Shown here in pieces: positions 23,101-36,200 of a stretch of 64,000 nucleotides of DNA. The notes under the pieces were generated by a model. The model was given only the letters and a program-made list of their open reading frames with translations. It did not search any database and had not been told where the DNA came from. The stretch spans positions 1,240,001 through 1,304,000 of the forward strand of contig OZ059897.1 of NCBI GenBank assembly GCA_964057225.1. Reading direction: 5' to 3'. The stretch comes from Auanema rhodensis (lineage: Eukaryota; Nematoda; Chromadorea; Rhabditida; Rhabditidae). The stretch's first letter is position 1. Every line of letters begins with the position of its first letter. Both the position numbers and the translations under genes were made by a program.

Positions 23101-26100
23101 ATCGACGCAGCTTAAAAATCCGCATCGAATGCACTATACTACATTGAGAAACGTTCAATACAAAAATTATTTATGATTGTTCGAAAAATGATGCATTAGT
23201 GTATGTTGAGTTTCCATGTACACTCAACATTGCTTCCAAAAACATTTTGACAAAAATTTTCCCGAAAAATTTCAAGATAATTTTACAAAAAGTAGATGTT
23301 TTTAGATTCCTTTTTTTAAGGCAAAGACGATGGTAAATGTTATTCAACGAAAAAATTAATTCTTCAGGGTGAAAATCGAGGATATAAGTGTGAACTTATA
23401 TCAGTTGATATCTCGCTGCATTTTTAAGCTAGCGCAAATCTGATAACACAGATCGACGCAGCTTAAAAATCCGCATCGAATGCACTATACTACATTGAGA
23501 AACGTTCAATACAAAAATTATTTATGATTGTTCGAAAAATGATGCATTAGTGTATGTTGAGTTTCCATGTACACTCAACATTGCTTCCAAAAACATTTTG
23601 ACAAAAATTTTCCCGAAAAATTTCAAGATAATTTTACGAAAAGTAGATGTTTTTAGATTTCTTTTTTTAAGGCGAAGACGATGGACAATGTTATTCAACG
23701 AAAAAATTAATTCTTCAGGGTGAAAATCGAGGATATAAGTGTGAACTTATATCAGTTGATATCTCGGTGAATTTTTAAGCTAGCGCAAATCTGACAACAC
23801 AGATCGACGCAGTTTAAAAATCCGCATCGAATACACTATACTACATTGAGAAACGTTCAATACAAAAATTATTTATGATTGTTCGAAAAATGATGCATTA
23901 GTGTATGTTGAGTTTCCATGTACACTCAACATTGCTTCCAAAAACATTTTGACAAAAATTTTCCCGAAAAATTTCAAGATAATTTCACGAAAAGTAGATG
24001 TTTTTAGATTCCTTTTTTTAAGGCAAAGACGATGGTAAATGTTATTCAACGAAAAAATTAATTCTTCAGGGTGAAAATCGAGGATATAAGTGTGAACTTA
24101 TATCAGTTGATATCTCGGTGCATTTTTAAGCTAGCGCAAATCTGATAACACAGATCGACGCAGCTTAAAAATCCGTTTCGAATGCACTATACTACATTGA
24201 GAAACGCTCAATACAAAAATAATTTATGATTGTTCGAAAAATGATGCATTAGTGTATGTTGAGTTTCCATGTACACTCAACATTGCTTCCAAAAACATTT
24301 TGACAAAAATTTTCCCGAAAAATTTCAAGATAATTTAACAAAGAGTAGATGTTTTTAGATTTCTTTTTTTAAGGCGAAGACGATGGACAATGTTATTCAA
24401 CGAAAAAATTAATTCTTCAGGGTGAAAATCGAGGATTTAAGTGTGAACTTATATCAGTTGATATCTCGGTGAATTTTTAAGCTAGCGCAAATCTGATAAC
24501 ACAGATCGACGCAGCTTAAAAATCCGCATCGAATGCATTATACTACATTGAAAAACGCTCAATACAAAAATAATTTATGATTGTTTGAAAAAAGATGCAT
24601 TAGTGTATGTTGAGTTTCCATGTACACTCAACATTGCTTCCAAAAACATTTTGACAAAAATTTTCCCGAAAAATTTCAAGATAATTTTACAAAAAGTAGA
24701 TGTTTTTGAATTTCTTTTTTTAAGGCGAAAACGATGGACAATGTTATTCAACGAAAAAATTAATTCTTCAGGGTGAAAATCGAGGATATAAGTGTGAACT
24801 TATATCAATTGATATCTCGGTGCATTTTTAAGCTAACTCAAATCTGATAACACAGATCGACGCAGCTTAAAAATCCGTTTCGAATGCACTATACTACATT
24901 GAGAAACGCTCAATACAAAAATTATTTATGATTGTTTGAAAAATGATGCATTAGTGTATGTTGAGTTTCCATGTACACTCAACATTGCTTCCAAAAACAT
25001 TTTGACAAAAATTTTCCCGAAAAATTTCAAGATAATTTTACAAAAAGTAGATGTTTTTAGATTCCTCTTTTTAAGGCGAAGACGATGGACAATGTTATTC
25101 AACGAAAAAATTAATTCTTCAGGGTGAAAATCGAGGATATAAGTGTGAACTTATATCAATTGATATCTCGGTGCATTTTTAAGCTAGCGCAAATCTGATA
25201 ACACAGATCGACGCAGCTTAAAAATCCGTTTCGAATGCACTATACTACATTGAGAAACGCTCAATACAGAAATTAGTTATGATCGTTTGAAAAATGATGC
25301 ATTAGTGTATGTTGAGTTTCCATGTACACTCAACATTGCTTCCAAAAACATTTTGACAAAAATTTTCCCGAAAAATTTCAAGATAATTTTACAAAAACTA
25401 GATGTTTTTAGATTCCTTTTTTTAAGGCGAAGACGATGGACAATGTTATTCAACGAAAAAATTAATTCTTCAGGGTGAAAATCGAGGATATAAGTGTGAA
25501 CTTATATCAGTTGATATCTCGGTGAATTTTTAAGCTAGCGCAAATCTGATAACACAGATCGACGCCGCTCAAAAATACGCATCGAATGCACTATACTACA
25601 TTGAGAAAAGCTTAATACGAAAATTATTTATGATTGTTTGAAAAATGATGCATTAGTGTATGTTGAGTTTCCATGTACACTCAACATTGCTTCCAAAAAC
25701 ATTTTGACAAAAATTTTCCCGAAAAATTTCAAGATAATTTTACAAAAAGTAGATGTTTTTAGATTTCTTTTTTTGAGGCAAAGACGATGGACAATGTTAT
25801 TCAACGAAAAAATTAATTCTTCAGGGTGAAAATCGAGGATATAAGTGTGAACTTATATCAGTTGATATCTCGGTGCATTTTTAAGCTAGCGCAAATCTGA
25901 TAACACAGATCGACGCAGCTTAAAAATCCGCATCGAATGCACTATACTACATTGAGAAACGTTCAATACAAAAATTATTTATGATTGTTCGAAAAATGAT
26001 GCATTAGTGTATGTTGAGTTTCCATGTACACTCAACATTGCTTCCAAAAACATTTTGACAAAAATTTTCCAGAAAAATTTCAAGATAATTTTACGAAAAC

Positions 26101-29100
26101 TAGATGTTTTTAGATTCCTTTTTTTAAGGCGAAGACGATGGACAATGTTATTCAACAAAAAAATTAATTCTTCAGGGTGAAAATCGAGGATATAAGTGTG
26201 AACTTATATCAGTTGATATCTCGGTGCATTTTTAAGCTAGCGCAAATCTAATAACAAAGATCGACGCAGCTTAAAAATCCGTTTCGAATGCACTATACTA
26301 CATTGAGAAACGCTCAATACAAAAATTATTTATGATTGTTTGAAAAAAGATGCATTAGTGTATGTTGAGTTTCCATGTACACTCAACATTGCTTCCAAAA
26401 ACATTTTGACAAAAATTTTCCCGAAAAATTTCAAGATAATTTTACAAAAACTAGATGTTTTTAGATTCCTTTTTTTAAGGCGAAGACGATGGACAATGTT
26501 ATTCAACGAAAAAATTAATTCTTCAGGGTGAAAATCGAGGATATAAGTGTGAACTTATATCAGTTGATATCTCGGTGAATTTTTAAGCTAACTCAAATCT
26601 GATAACACAGATCGACGCAGCTTAAAAATCCGTTTCGAATGCATTATACTACATTGAGAAACGCTCAATACAAAAATTATTTATGATTGTTTGAAAAAAG
26701 ATGCATTAGTGTATGTTGAGTTTCCATGTACACTCAACATTGCTTCCAAAAACATTTTGACAAAAATTTTCCCGAAAAATTTCAAGATAATTTTACAAAA
26801 AGTAGATGTTTTTAGATTCCTTTTTTTAAGGCAAAGACGATGGTAAATGTTATTCAACGAAAAAATTAATTCTTCAGGGTGAAAATCGAGGATATAAGTG
26901 TGAACTTATATCAGTTGATATCTCGGTGCATTTTTAAGCTAGCGCAAATCTGATAACACAGATCGACGCAGCTTAAAAATCCGCATCGAATGCACTATAC
27001 TACATTGAGAAACGTTCAATACAAAAATTATTTATGATTGTTCGAAAAATGATGCATTAGTGTATGTTGAGTTTCCATGTACACTCAACATTGCTTCCAA
27101 AAACATTTTGACAAAAATTTTCCCGAAAAATTTCAAGATAATTTTACGAAAAGTAGATGTTTTTAGATTTCTTTTTTTAAGGCGAAGACGATGGACAATG
27201 TTATTCAACGAAAAAATTAATTCTTCAGGGTGAAAATCGAGGATATAAGTGTGAACTTATATCAGTTGATATCTCGGTGAATTTTTAAGCTAGCGCAAAT
27301 CTGACAACACAGATCGACGCAGTTTAAAAATCCGCATCGAATACACTATACTACATTGAGAAACGTTCAATACAAAAATTATTTATGATTGTTCGAAAAA
27401 TGATGCATTAGTGTATGTTGAGTTTCCATGTACACTCAACATTGCTTCCAAAAACATTTTGACAAAAATTTTCCCGAAAAATTTCAAGATAATTTAACAA
27501 AGAGTAGATGTTTTTAGATTTCTTTTTTTAAGGCGAAGACGATGGACAATGTTATTCAACGAAAAAATTAATTCTTCAGGGTGAAAATCGAGGATATAAG
27601 TGTGAACTTATATCAGTTGATATCTCGGTGAATTTTTAAGCTAGCGCAAATCTGACAACACAGATCGACGCAGTTTAAAAATCCGCATCGAATACACTAT
27701 ACTACATTGAGAAACGTTCAATACAAAAATTATTTATGATTGTTCGAAAAATGATGCATTAGTGTATGTTGAGTTTCCATGTACACTCAACATTGCTTCC
27801 AAAAACATTTTGACAAAAATTTTCCCGAAAAATTTCAAGATAATTTAACAAAGAGTAGATGTTTTTAGATTCTTTTTTTTAAGGCGAAGACGATGGACAA
27901 TGTTATTCAACGAAAAAATTAATTCTTCAGGGTGAAAATCGAGGATATAAGTGTGAACTTATATCAGTTGATATCTCGGTGAATTTTTAAGCTAGCGCAA
28001 ATCTGACAACACAGATCGACGCAGTTTAAAAATCCGCATCGAATACACTATACTACATTGAGAAACGTTCAATACAAAAATTATTTATGATTGTTCGAAA
28101 AATGATGCATTAGTGTATGTTGAGTTTCCATGTACACTCAACATTGCTTCCAAAAACATTTTGACAAAAATTTTCCCGAAAAATTTCAAGATAATTTTAC
28201 AAAAACTAGATGTTTTTAGATTCCTTTTTTTAAGGCGAAGACGATGGACAATGTTATTCAACAAAAAAATTAATTCTTCAGGGTGAAAATCGAGGATATA
28301 AGTGTGAACTTATATCAATTGATATCTCGGTGCATTTTTAAGCTAGCGCAAATCTGATAACACAGATCGACGCCGCTCAAAAATACGCATCGAATGCACT
28401 ATACTACATTGAGAAACGCTCAATACAAAAATTATTTATAATTGTTTGAAAAAAGATGCATTAGTGTATGTTGAGTTTCCATGTACACTCAACATTGCTT
28501 CCAAAAACATTTTGACAAAAATTTTCCCGAAAAATTTCAAGATAATTTTACAAAAACTAGATGTTTTTAGATTCCTTTTTTTAAGGCGAAGACGATGGAC
28601 AATGTTATTCAACAAAAAAATTAATTCTTCAGGGTGAAAATCGAGGATATAAGTGTGAACTTATATCAGTTGATATCTCGGTGCATTTTTAAGCTAGCGC
28701 AAATCTAATAACAAAGATCGACGCAGCTTAAAAATCCGTTTCGAATGCACTATACTACATTGAGAAACGCTCAATACAAAAATTATTTATGATTGTTTGA
28801 AAAAAGATGCATTAGTGTATGTTGAGTTTCCATGTACACTCAACATTGCTTCCAAAAACATTTTGACAAAAATTTTCCCGAAAAATTTCAAGATAATTTT
28901 ACAAAAACTAGATGTTTTTAGATTCCTTTTTTTAAGGCGAAGACGATGGACAATGTTATTCAACGAAAAAATTAATTCTTCAGGGTGAAAATCGAGGATA
29001 TAAGTGTGAACTTATATCAGTTGATATCTCGGTGAATTTTTAAGCTAACTCAAATCTGATAACACAGATCGACGCAGCTTAAAAATCCGTTTCGAATGCA

Positions 29101-30000
29101 TTATACTACATTGAGAAACGCTCAATACAAAAATTATTCATGATTGTTTGAAAAAAGATGCATTAGTGTATGTTGAGTTTCCATGTACACTCAACATTGC
29201 TTCCAAAAACATTTTGACAAAAATTTTCCCGAAAAATTTCAAGATAATTTTACAAAAAGTAGATGTTTTTAGATTCCTTTTTTTAAGGCAAAGACGATGG
29301 TAAATGTTATTCAACGAAAAAATTAATTCTTCAGGGTGAAAATCGAGGATATAAGTGTGAACTTATATCAGTTGATATCTCGCTGCATTTTTAAGCTAGC
29401 GCAAATCTGATAACACAGATCGACGCAGCTTAAAAATCCGCATCGAATGCACTATACTACATTGAGAAACGTTCAATACAAAAATTATTTATGATTGTTC
29501 GAAAAATGATGCATTAGTGTATGTTGAGTTTCCATGTACACTCAACATTGCTTCCAAAAACATTTTGACAAAAATTTTCCCGAAAAATTTCAAGATAATT
29601 TTACGAAAAGTAGATGTTTTTAGATTTCTTTTTTTAAGGCGAAGACGATGGACAATGTTATTCAACGAAAAAATTAATTCTTCAGGGTGAAAATCGAGGA
29701 TATAAGTGTGAACTTATATCAGTTGATATCTCGGTGAATTTTTAAGCTAGCGCAAATCTGACAACACAGATCGACGCAGTTTAAAAATCCGCATCGAATA
29801 CACTATACTACATTGAGAAACGTTCAATACAAAAATTATTTATGATTGTTCGAAAAATGATGCATTAGTGTATGTTGAGTTTCCATGTACACTCAACATT
29901 GCTTCCAAAAACATTTTGACAAAAATTTTCCCGAAAAATTTCAAGATAATTTAACAAAGAGTAGATGTTTTTAGATTCTTTTTTTTAAGGCGAAGACGAT
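17200..30000 (+). repeat. sat351 large duplicated segments with 17-19 monomer spacing
   Basis: The order of variant monomers in about 17.2-23.9 kb recurs in about 23.9-30.0 kb. The offset is 19 monomers (6669 bp) for the GAGGATTTAAG copy at 17761 and 24430, 17 monomers (5967 bp) for the 18618 and 24585 copies, and 18 monomers (6318 bp) for the 22128 and 28446 copies. The changing whole-monomer offset shows that monomers were gained or lost after, or during, the large duplication. Exact limits need a self-alignment. Confidence 0.65.
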
Positions 30001-30544
30001 GGACAATGTTATTCAACGAAAAAATTAATTCTTCAGGGTGAAAATCGAGGATATAAGTGTGAACTTATATCAGTTGATATCTCGGTGAGTTTTTAAGCTA
30101 GCGCAAATCTGACAACACAGATCGACGCAGCTTAAAAATCCGCATCGAATGCATTATACTACATTGAGAAAAGCTTAATACGAAAATTATTTATGATTGT
30201 TTGAAAAATGATGCATTAGTGTATGTTGAGTTTCCATGTACACTCAACATTGCTTCCAAAAACATTTTGACAAAAATTTTCCCGAAAAATTTCAAGATAA
30301 TTTCACGAAAAGTAGATGTTTTTAGATTCCTTTTTTTAAGGCAAAGACGATGGTAAATGTTATTCAACGAAAAAATTAATTCTTCAGGGTGAAAATCGAG
30401 GATATAAGTGTGAACTTATATCAGTTGATATCTCGGTGAGTTTTTAAGCTAGCGCAAATCTGACAACACAGATCGACGCAGCTTAAAAATCCGCATCGAA
30501 TGCATTATACTACATTGAGAAAAGCTTAATACGAAAATTATTTA

Positions 30545-33284
30545 TGATTGTTTGAAAAATGATGCATTAGTGTATGTTGAGTTTCCATGTACACTCAACA
30601 TTGCTTCCAAAAACATTTTGACAAAAATTTTCCCGAAAAATTTCAAGATAATTTTACGAAAAGTAGATGTTTTTAGATTTCTTTTTTTAAGGCGAAGACG
30701 ATGGACAATGTTATTCAACGAAAAAAGTAATTCTTCAGGGTGAAAATCGAGGATATAAGTGTGAACTTATATCAGTTGATATCTCGGTGAATTTTTAAGC
30801 TAGCGCAAATCTGATAACACAGATCGACGCAGCTTAAAAATCCGCATCGAATGCACTATACTACATTGAGAAACGTTCAATACAAAAATTATTTATGATT
30901 GTTCGAAAAATGATGCATTAGTGTATGTTGAGTTTCCATGTACACTCAACATTGCTTCCAAAAACATTTTGACAAAAATTTTCCCGAAAAATTTCAAGAT
31001 AATTTTACGAAAAGTAGATGTTTTTAGATTTCTTTTTTTAAGGCGAAGCCGATGGACAATGTTATTCAACGAAAAAAGTAATTCTTCAGGGTGAAAATCG
31101 AGGATATAAGTGTGAACTTATATCAGTTGATATCTCGGTGAATTTTTAAGCTAGCGCAAATCTGATAACACAGATCGACGCAGCTTAAAAATCCGCATCG
31201 AATGCACTATACTACATTGAGAAACGTTCAATACAAAAATTATTTATGATTGTTCGAAAAATGATGCATTAGTGTATGTTGAGTTTCCATGTACACTCAA
31301 CATTGCTTCCAAAAACATTTTGACAAAAATTTTCCCGAAAAATTTCAAGATAATTTAACGAAGAGTAGATGTTTTTAGATTTCTTTTTTTAAGGCGAAGA
31401 CGATGGACAATGTTATTCAACGAAAAAATTAATTCTTCAGGGTGAAAATCGAGGATTTAAGTGTGAACTTATATCAGTTGATATCTCGGTGAATTTTTAA
31501 GCTAGCGCAAATCTGATAACACAGATCGACGCAGCTTAAAAATCCGCATCGAATGCATTATACTACATTGAAAAACGCTCAATACAAAAATAATTTATGA
31601 TTGTTTGAAAAATGATGCATTAGTGTATGTTGAGTTTCCATGTACGCTCAACATTGCTTCCAAAAACATTTTGACAAAAATTTTCCCGAAAAATTTCAAG
31701 ATAATTTTACAAAAAGTAGAAGTTTTTAGATTTCTTTTTTTAAGGCAAAGACGATGGACAATGTTATTCAACGAAAAAATTAATTCTTCAGGGTGAAAAT
31801 CGAGGATATAAGTGTGAACTTATATCAGTTGATATCTCGGTGCATTTTTAAGCTAGCGCAAATCTGATAACACAGATCGTCGCAGCTTAAAAATCCGCTT
31901 CGAATGCACTATACTACATTGAGAAACGCTCAATACAAAAATTATTTATGATTGTTTGAAAAATGATGCATTAGTGTATGTTGAGTTTCCATGTACACTC
32001 AACATTGCTTCCAAAAACATTTTGACAAAAATTTTCCCGAAAAATTTCAAGATAATTTTACGAAAAGTAGATGTTTTTAGATTTCTTTTTTTAAGGCGAA
32101 GACGATGGACAATGTTATTCAACGAAAAAAGTAATTCTTCAGGGTGAAAATCGAGGATATAAGTGTGAACTTATATCAGTTGATATCTCGGTGAATTTTT
32201 AAGCTAGCGCAAATCTGATAACACAGATCGACGCAGCTTAAAAATCCGCATCGAATGCACTATACTACATTGAGAAACGTTCAATACAAAAATTATTTAT
32301 GATTGTTCGAAAAATGATGCATTAGTGTATGTTGAGTTTCCATGTACACTCAACATTGCTTCCAAAAACATTTTGACAAAAATTTTCCCGAAAAATTTCA
32401 AGATAATTTTACGAAAAGTAGATGTTTTTAGATTTCTTTTTTTAAGGCGAAGCCGATGGACAATGTTATTCAACGAAAAAAGTAATTCTTCAGGGTGAAA
32501 ATCGAGGATATAAGTGTGAACTTATATCAGTTGATATCTCGGTGAATTTTTAAGCTAGCGCAAATCTGATAACACAGATCGACGCAGCTTAAAAATCCGC
32601 ATCGAATGCACTATACTACATTGAGAAACGTTCAATACAAAAATTATTTATGATTGTTCGAAAAATGATGCATTAGTGTATGTTGAGTTTCCATGTACAC
32701 TCAACATTGCTTCCAAAAACATTTTGACAAAAATTTTCCCGAAAAATTTCAAGATAATTTAACGAAGAGTAGATGTTTTTAGATTTCTTTTTTTAAGGCG
32801 AAGACGATGGACAATGTTATTCAACGAAAAAATTAATTCTTCAGGGTGAAAATCGAGGATTTAAGTGTGAACTTATATCAGTTGATATCTCGGTGAATTT
32901 TTAAGCTAGCGCAAATCTGATAACACAGATCGACGCAGCTTAAAAATCCGCATCGAATGCATTATACTACATTGAAAAACGCTCAATACAAAAATAATTT
33001 ATGATTGTTTGAAAAATGATGCATTAGTGTATGTTGAGTTTCCATGTACGCTCAACATTGCTTCCAAAAACATTTTGACAAAAATTTTCCCGAAAAATTT
33101 CAAGATAATTTTACAAAAAGTAGAAGTTTTTAGATTTCTTTTTTTAAGGCAAAGACGATGGACAATGTTATTCAACGAAAAAATTAATTCTTCAGGGTGA
33201 AAATCGAGGATATAAGTGTGAACTTATATCAGTTGATATCTCGGTGCATTTTTAAGCTAGCGCAAATCTGATAACACAGATCGA
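30545..33284 (+). repeat. sat351 tetrameric higher-order repeat, 1404-bp period
   Basis: Four consecutive monomers recur with a 1404-bp shift. Markers are GAAAAAAGTAATTC with TTTTACGAAAAG (monomers at 30552 and 31956), GGCGAAGCCGATGG (near 31041 and 32445), TTTAACGAAGAG followed by GAGGATTTAAG, and TGTACGCTCAAC with GTAGAAGTTTTTAG (monomers at 31605 and 33009). A shortened third version lacking the GAAGCC monomer follows at about 33,710-34,600. Confidence 0.8.
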
Positions 33285-36200
33285 CGCAGCTTAAAAATCC
33301 GCATCGAATGCATTATACTACATTGAAAAACGCTCAATACAAAAATAATTTATGATTGTTTGAAAAATGATGCATTAGTGTATGTTGAGTTTCCATGTAC
33401 ACTCAACATTGCTTCCAAAAACATTTTGACAAAAATTTTCCCGAAAAATTTCAAGATAATTTCACGAAAAGTAGATGTTTTTAGATTCCTTTTTTTAAGG
33501 CAAAGACGATGGTAAATGTTATTCAACGAAAAAATTAATTCTTCAGGGTGAAAATCGAGGATATAAGTGTGAACTTATATCAGTTGATATCTCGGTGCAT
33601 TTTTAAGCTAGCGCAAATCTGATAACACAGATCGACGCAGCTTAAAAATCCGTTTCGAATGCACTATACTACATTGAGAAACGCTCAATACAAAAGTATT
33701 TATGATTGTTTGAAAAAAGATGCATTAGTGTATGTTGAGTTTCCATGTACACTCAACATTGCTTCCAAAAACATTTTGACAAAAATTTTCCCGAAAAATT
33801 TCAAGATAATTTTACGAAAAGTAGATGTTTTTAGATTTCTTTTTTTAAGGCGAAGACGATGGACAATGTTATTCAACGAAAAAAGTAATTCTTCAGGGTG
33901 AAAATCGAGGATATAAGTGTGAACTTATATCAGTTGATATCTCGGTGAATTTTTAAGCTAGCGCAAATCTGATAACACAGATCGACGCAGCTTAAAAATC
34001 CGCATCGAATGCACTATACTACATTGAGAAACGTTCAATACAAAAATTATTTATGATTGTTCGAAAAATGATGCATTAGTGTATGTTGAGTTTCCATGTA
34101 CACTCAACATTGCTTCCAAAAACATTTTGACAAAAATTTTCCCGAAAAATTTCAAGATAATTTAACGAAGAGTAGATGTTTTTAGATTTCTTTTTTTAAG
34201 GCGAAGACGATGGACAATGTTATTCAACGAAAAAATTAATTCTTCAGGGTGAAAATCGAGGATTTAAGTGTGAACTTATATCAGTTGATATCTCGGTGAA
34301 TTTTTAAGCTAGCGCAAATCTGATAACACAGATCGACGCAGCTTAAAAATCCGCATCGAATGCATTATACTACATTGAAAAACGCTCAATACAAAAATAA
34401 TTTATGATTGTTTGAAAAATGATGCATTAGTGTATGTTGAGTTTCCATGTACGCTCAACATTGCTTCCAAAAACATTTTGACAAAAATTTTCCCGAAAAA
34501 TTTCAAGATAATTTTACAAAAAGTAGAAGTTTTTAGATTTCTTTTTTTAAGGCAAAGACGATGGACAATGTTATTCAACGAAAAAATTAATTCTTCAGGG
34601 TGAAAATCGAGGATATAAGTGTGAACTTATATCAGTTGATATCTCGGTGAATTTTTAAGCTAGCGCAAATCTGATAACACAGATCGACGCAGCTTAAAAA
34701 TCCGCATCGAATGCATTATACTACATTGAAAAACGCTCAATACAAAAATAATTTATGATTGTTTGAAAAAAGATGCATTAGTGTATGTTGAGTTTCCATG
34801 TACACTCAACATTGCTTCCAAAAACATTTTGACAAAAATTTTCCCGAAAAATTTCAAGATAATTTTACGAAAAGTAGATGTTTTTAGATTTCTTTTTTTA
34901 AGGCGAAGACGATGGACAATGTTATTCAACGAAAAAAGTAATTCTTCAGGGTGAAAATCGAGGATATAAGTGTGAACTTATATCAGTTGATATCTCGGTG
35001 CATTTTTAAGCTAGCGCAAATCTGATAACACAGATCGACGCAGCTTAAAAATCCGCATCGAATGCACTATACTACATTGAGAAACGTTCAATACAAAAAT
35101 TATTTATGATTGTTCGAAAAATGATGCATTAGTGTATGTTGAGTTTCCATGTACACTCAACATTGCTTCCAAAAACATTTTGACAAAAATTTTCCCGAAA
35201 AATTTCAAGATAATTTAACAAAGAGTAGATGTTTTTTATTTTTTTTTTTAAGGCGAAGACGATGGACAATGTTATTCAACGAAAAAATTAATTCTTCAGG
35301 GTGAAAATCAAGGATTTATGTGTGAACTTATATCAGTTGATATCTCGGTGAATTTTTAAGCTAGCGCAAATCTGATAACACAGATCGACGCAGCTTAAAA
35401 ATCCGCATCGAATGCATTATACTACATTGAAAAACGCTCAATACAAAAATTATTTATGATTGTTTGAAAAATGATGCATTAGTGTATGTTGAGTTTCCAT
35501 GTACACTCAACATTGCTTCCAAAAACATTTTGACAAAAATTTTCCCGAAAAATTTCAAGATAATTTAACAAAGAGTAGATGTTTTTAGATTCTTTTTTTT
35601 TAAGGCGAAGACGATGGACAATGTTATTCAACGAAAAAATTAATTCTTCAGGGTGAAAATCGAGGATATAAGTGTGAACTTATATCAGTTGATATCTCGG
35701 TGAGTTTTTAAGCTAGCGCAAATCTGACAACACAGATCGCCGCAGCTTAAAAATCCGCATCGAATGCATTATACTACATTGAGAAAAGCTCAATACAAAA
35801 ATTATTTATGATTGTTTGAAAAAAGATGCATTAGTGTATGTTGAGTTTCCATGTACACTCAACATTGCTTCCAAAAACATTTTGACAAAAATTTTCCCGA
35901 AAAATTTCAAGATAATTTAACAAAGAGTAGATGTTTTTAGATTCTTTTTTTTAAGGCAAAGACGATGGACAATGTTATTCAACGAAAAAATTAATTCTTC
36001 AGGGTGAAAATCGAGGATATAAGTGTGAACTTATATCAGTTGATATCTCGGTGCATTTTTAAGCTAACGCAAATCTGATAACACAGATCGTCGCAGCTTA
36101 AAAATCCGCTTCGAATGCACTATACTACATTGAGAAACGCTCAATACAAAAATTATTTATGATTGTTTGAAAAATGATGCATTAGTGTATGTTGAGTTTC

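Larger units (their letters stand above)
8900..36000 (+). repeat. sat351 domain 2
   Basis: Most monomers in this block have AGCGCAAATCTGATAACAC or AGCGCAAATCTGACAACAC. Groups of them carry AATTTAACAAAGAG, AATTTCACGAAAAG, GATGGTAAATG, GTTCGAAAAATG or GAGGATTTAAG. The domain contains the dimeric, tetrameric, 9-mer and 17-19-mer higher-order repeats listed separately. The last copies (35.2-36.0 kb) are unusually mutated. They include a collapsed T-tract near 35230-35250 and ATCAAGGATTTATGTG near 35308. Confidence 0.75.

Noticed and set aside
33659-33901. 80-codon reading frame starting with a true ATG
   Set aside because: It exists only because the one-base deletion in CAAAAGTATTTATG joins two frames of the satellite. 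The other copy with the same deletion (near 16147) is stopped downstream. There is no sign of selection or of a promoter.
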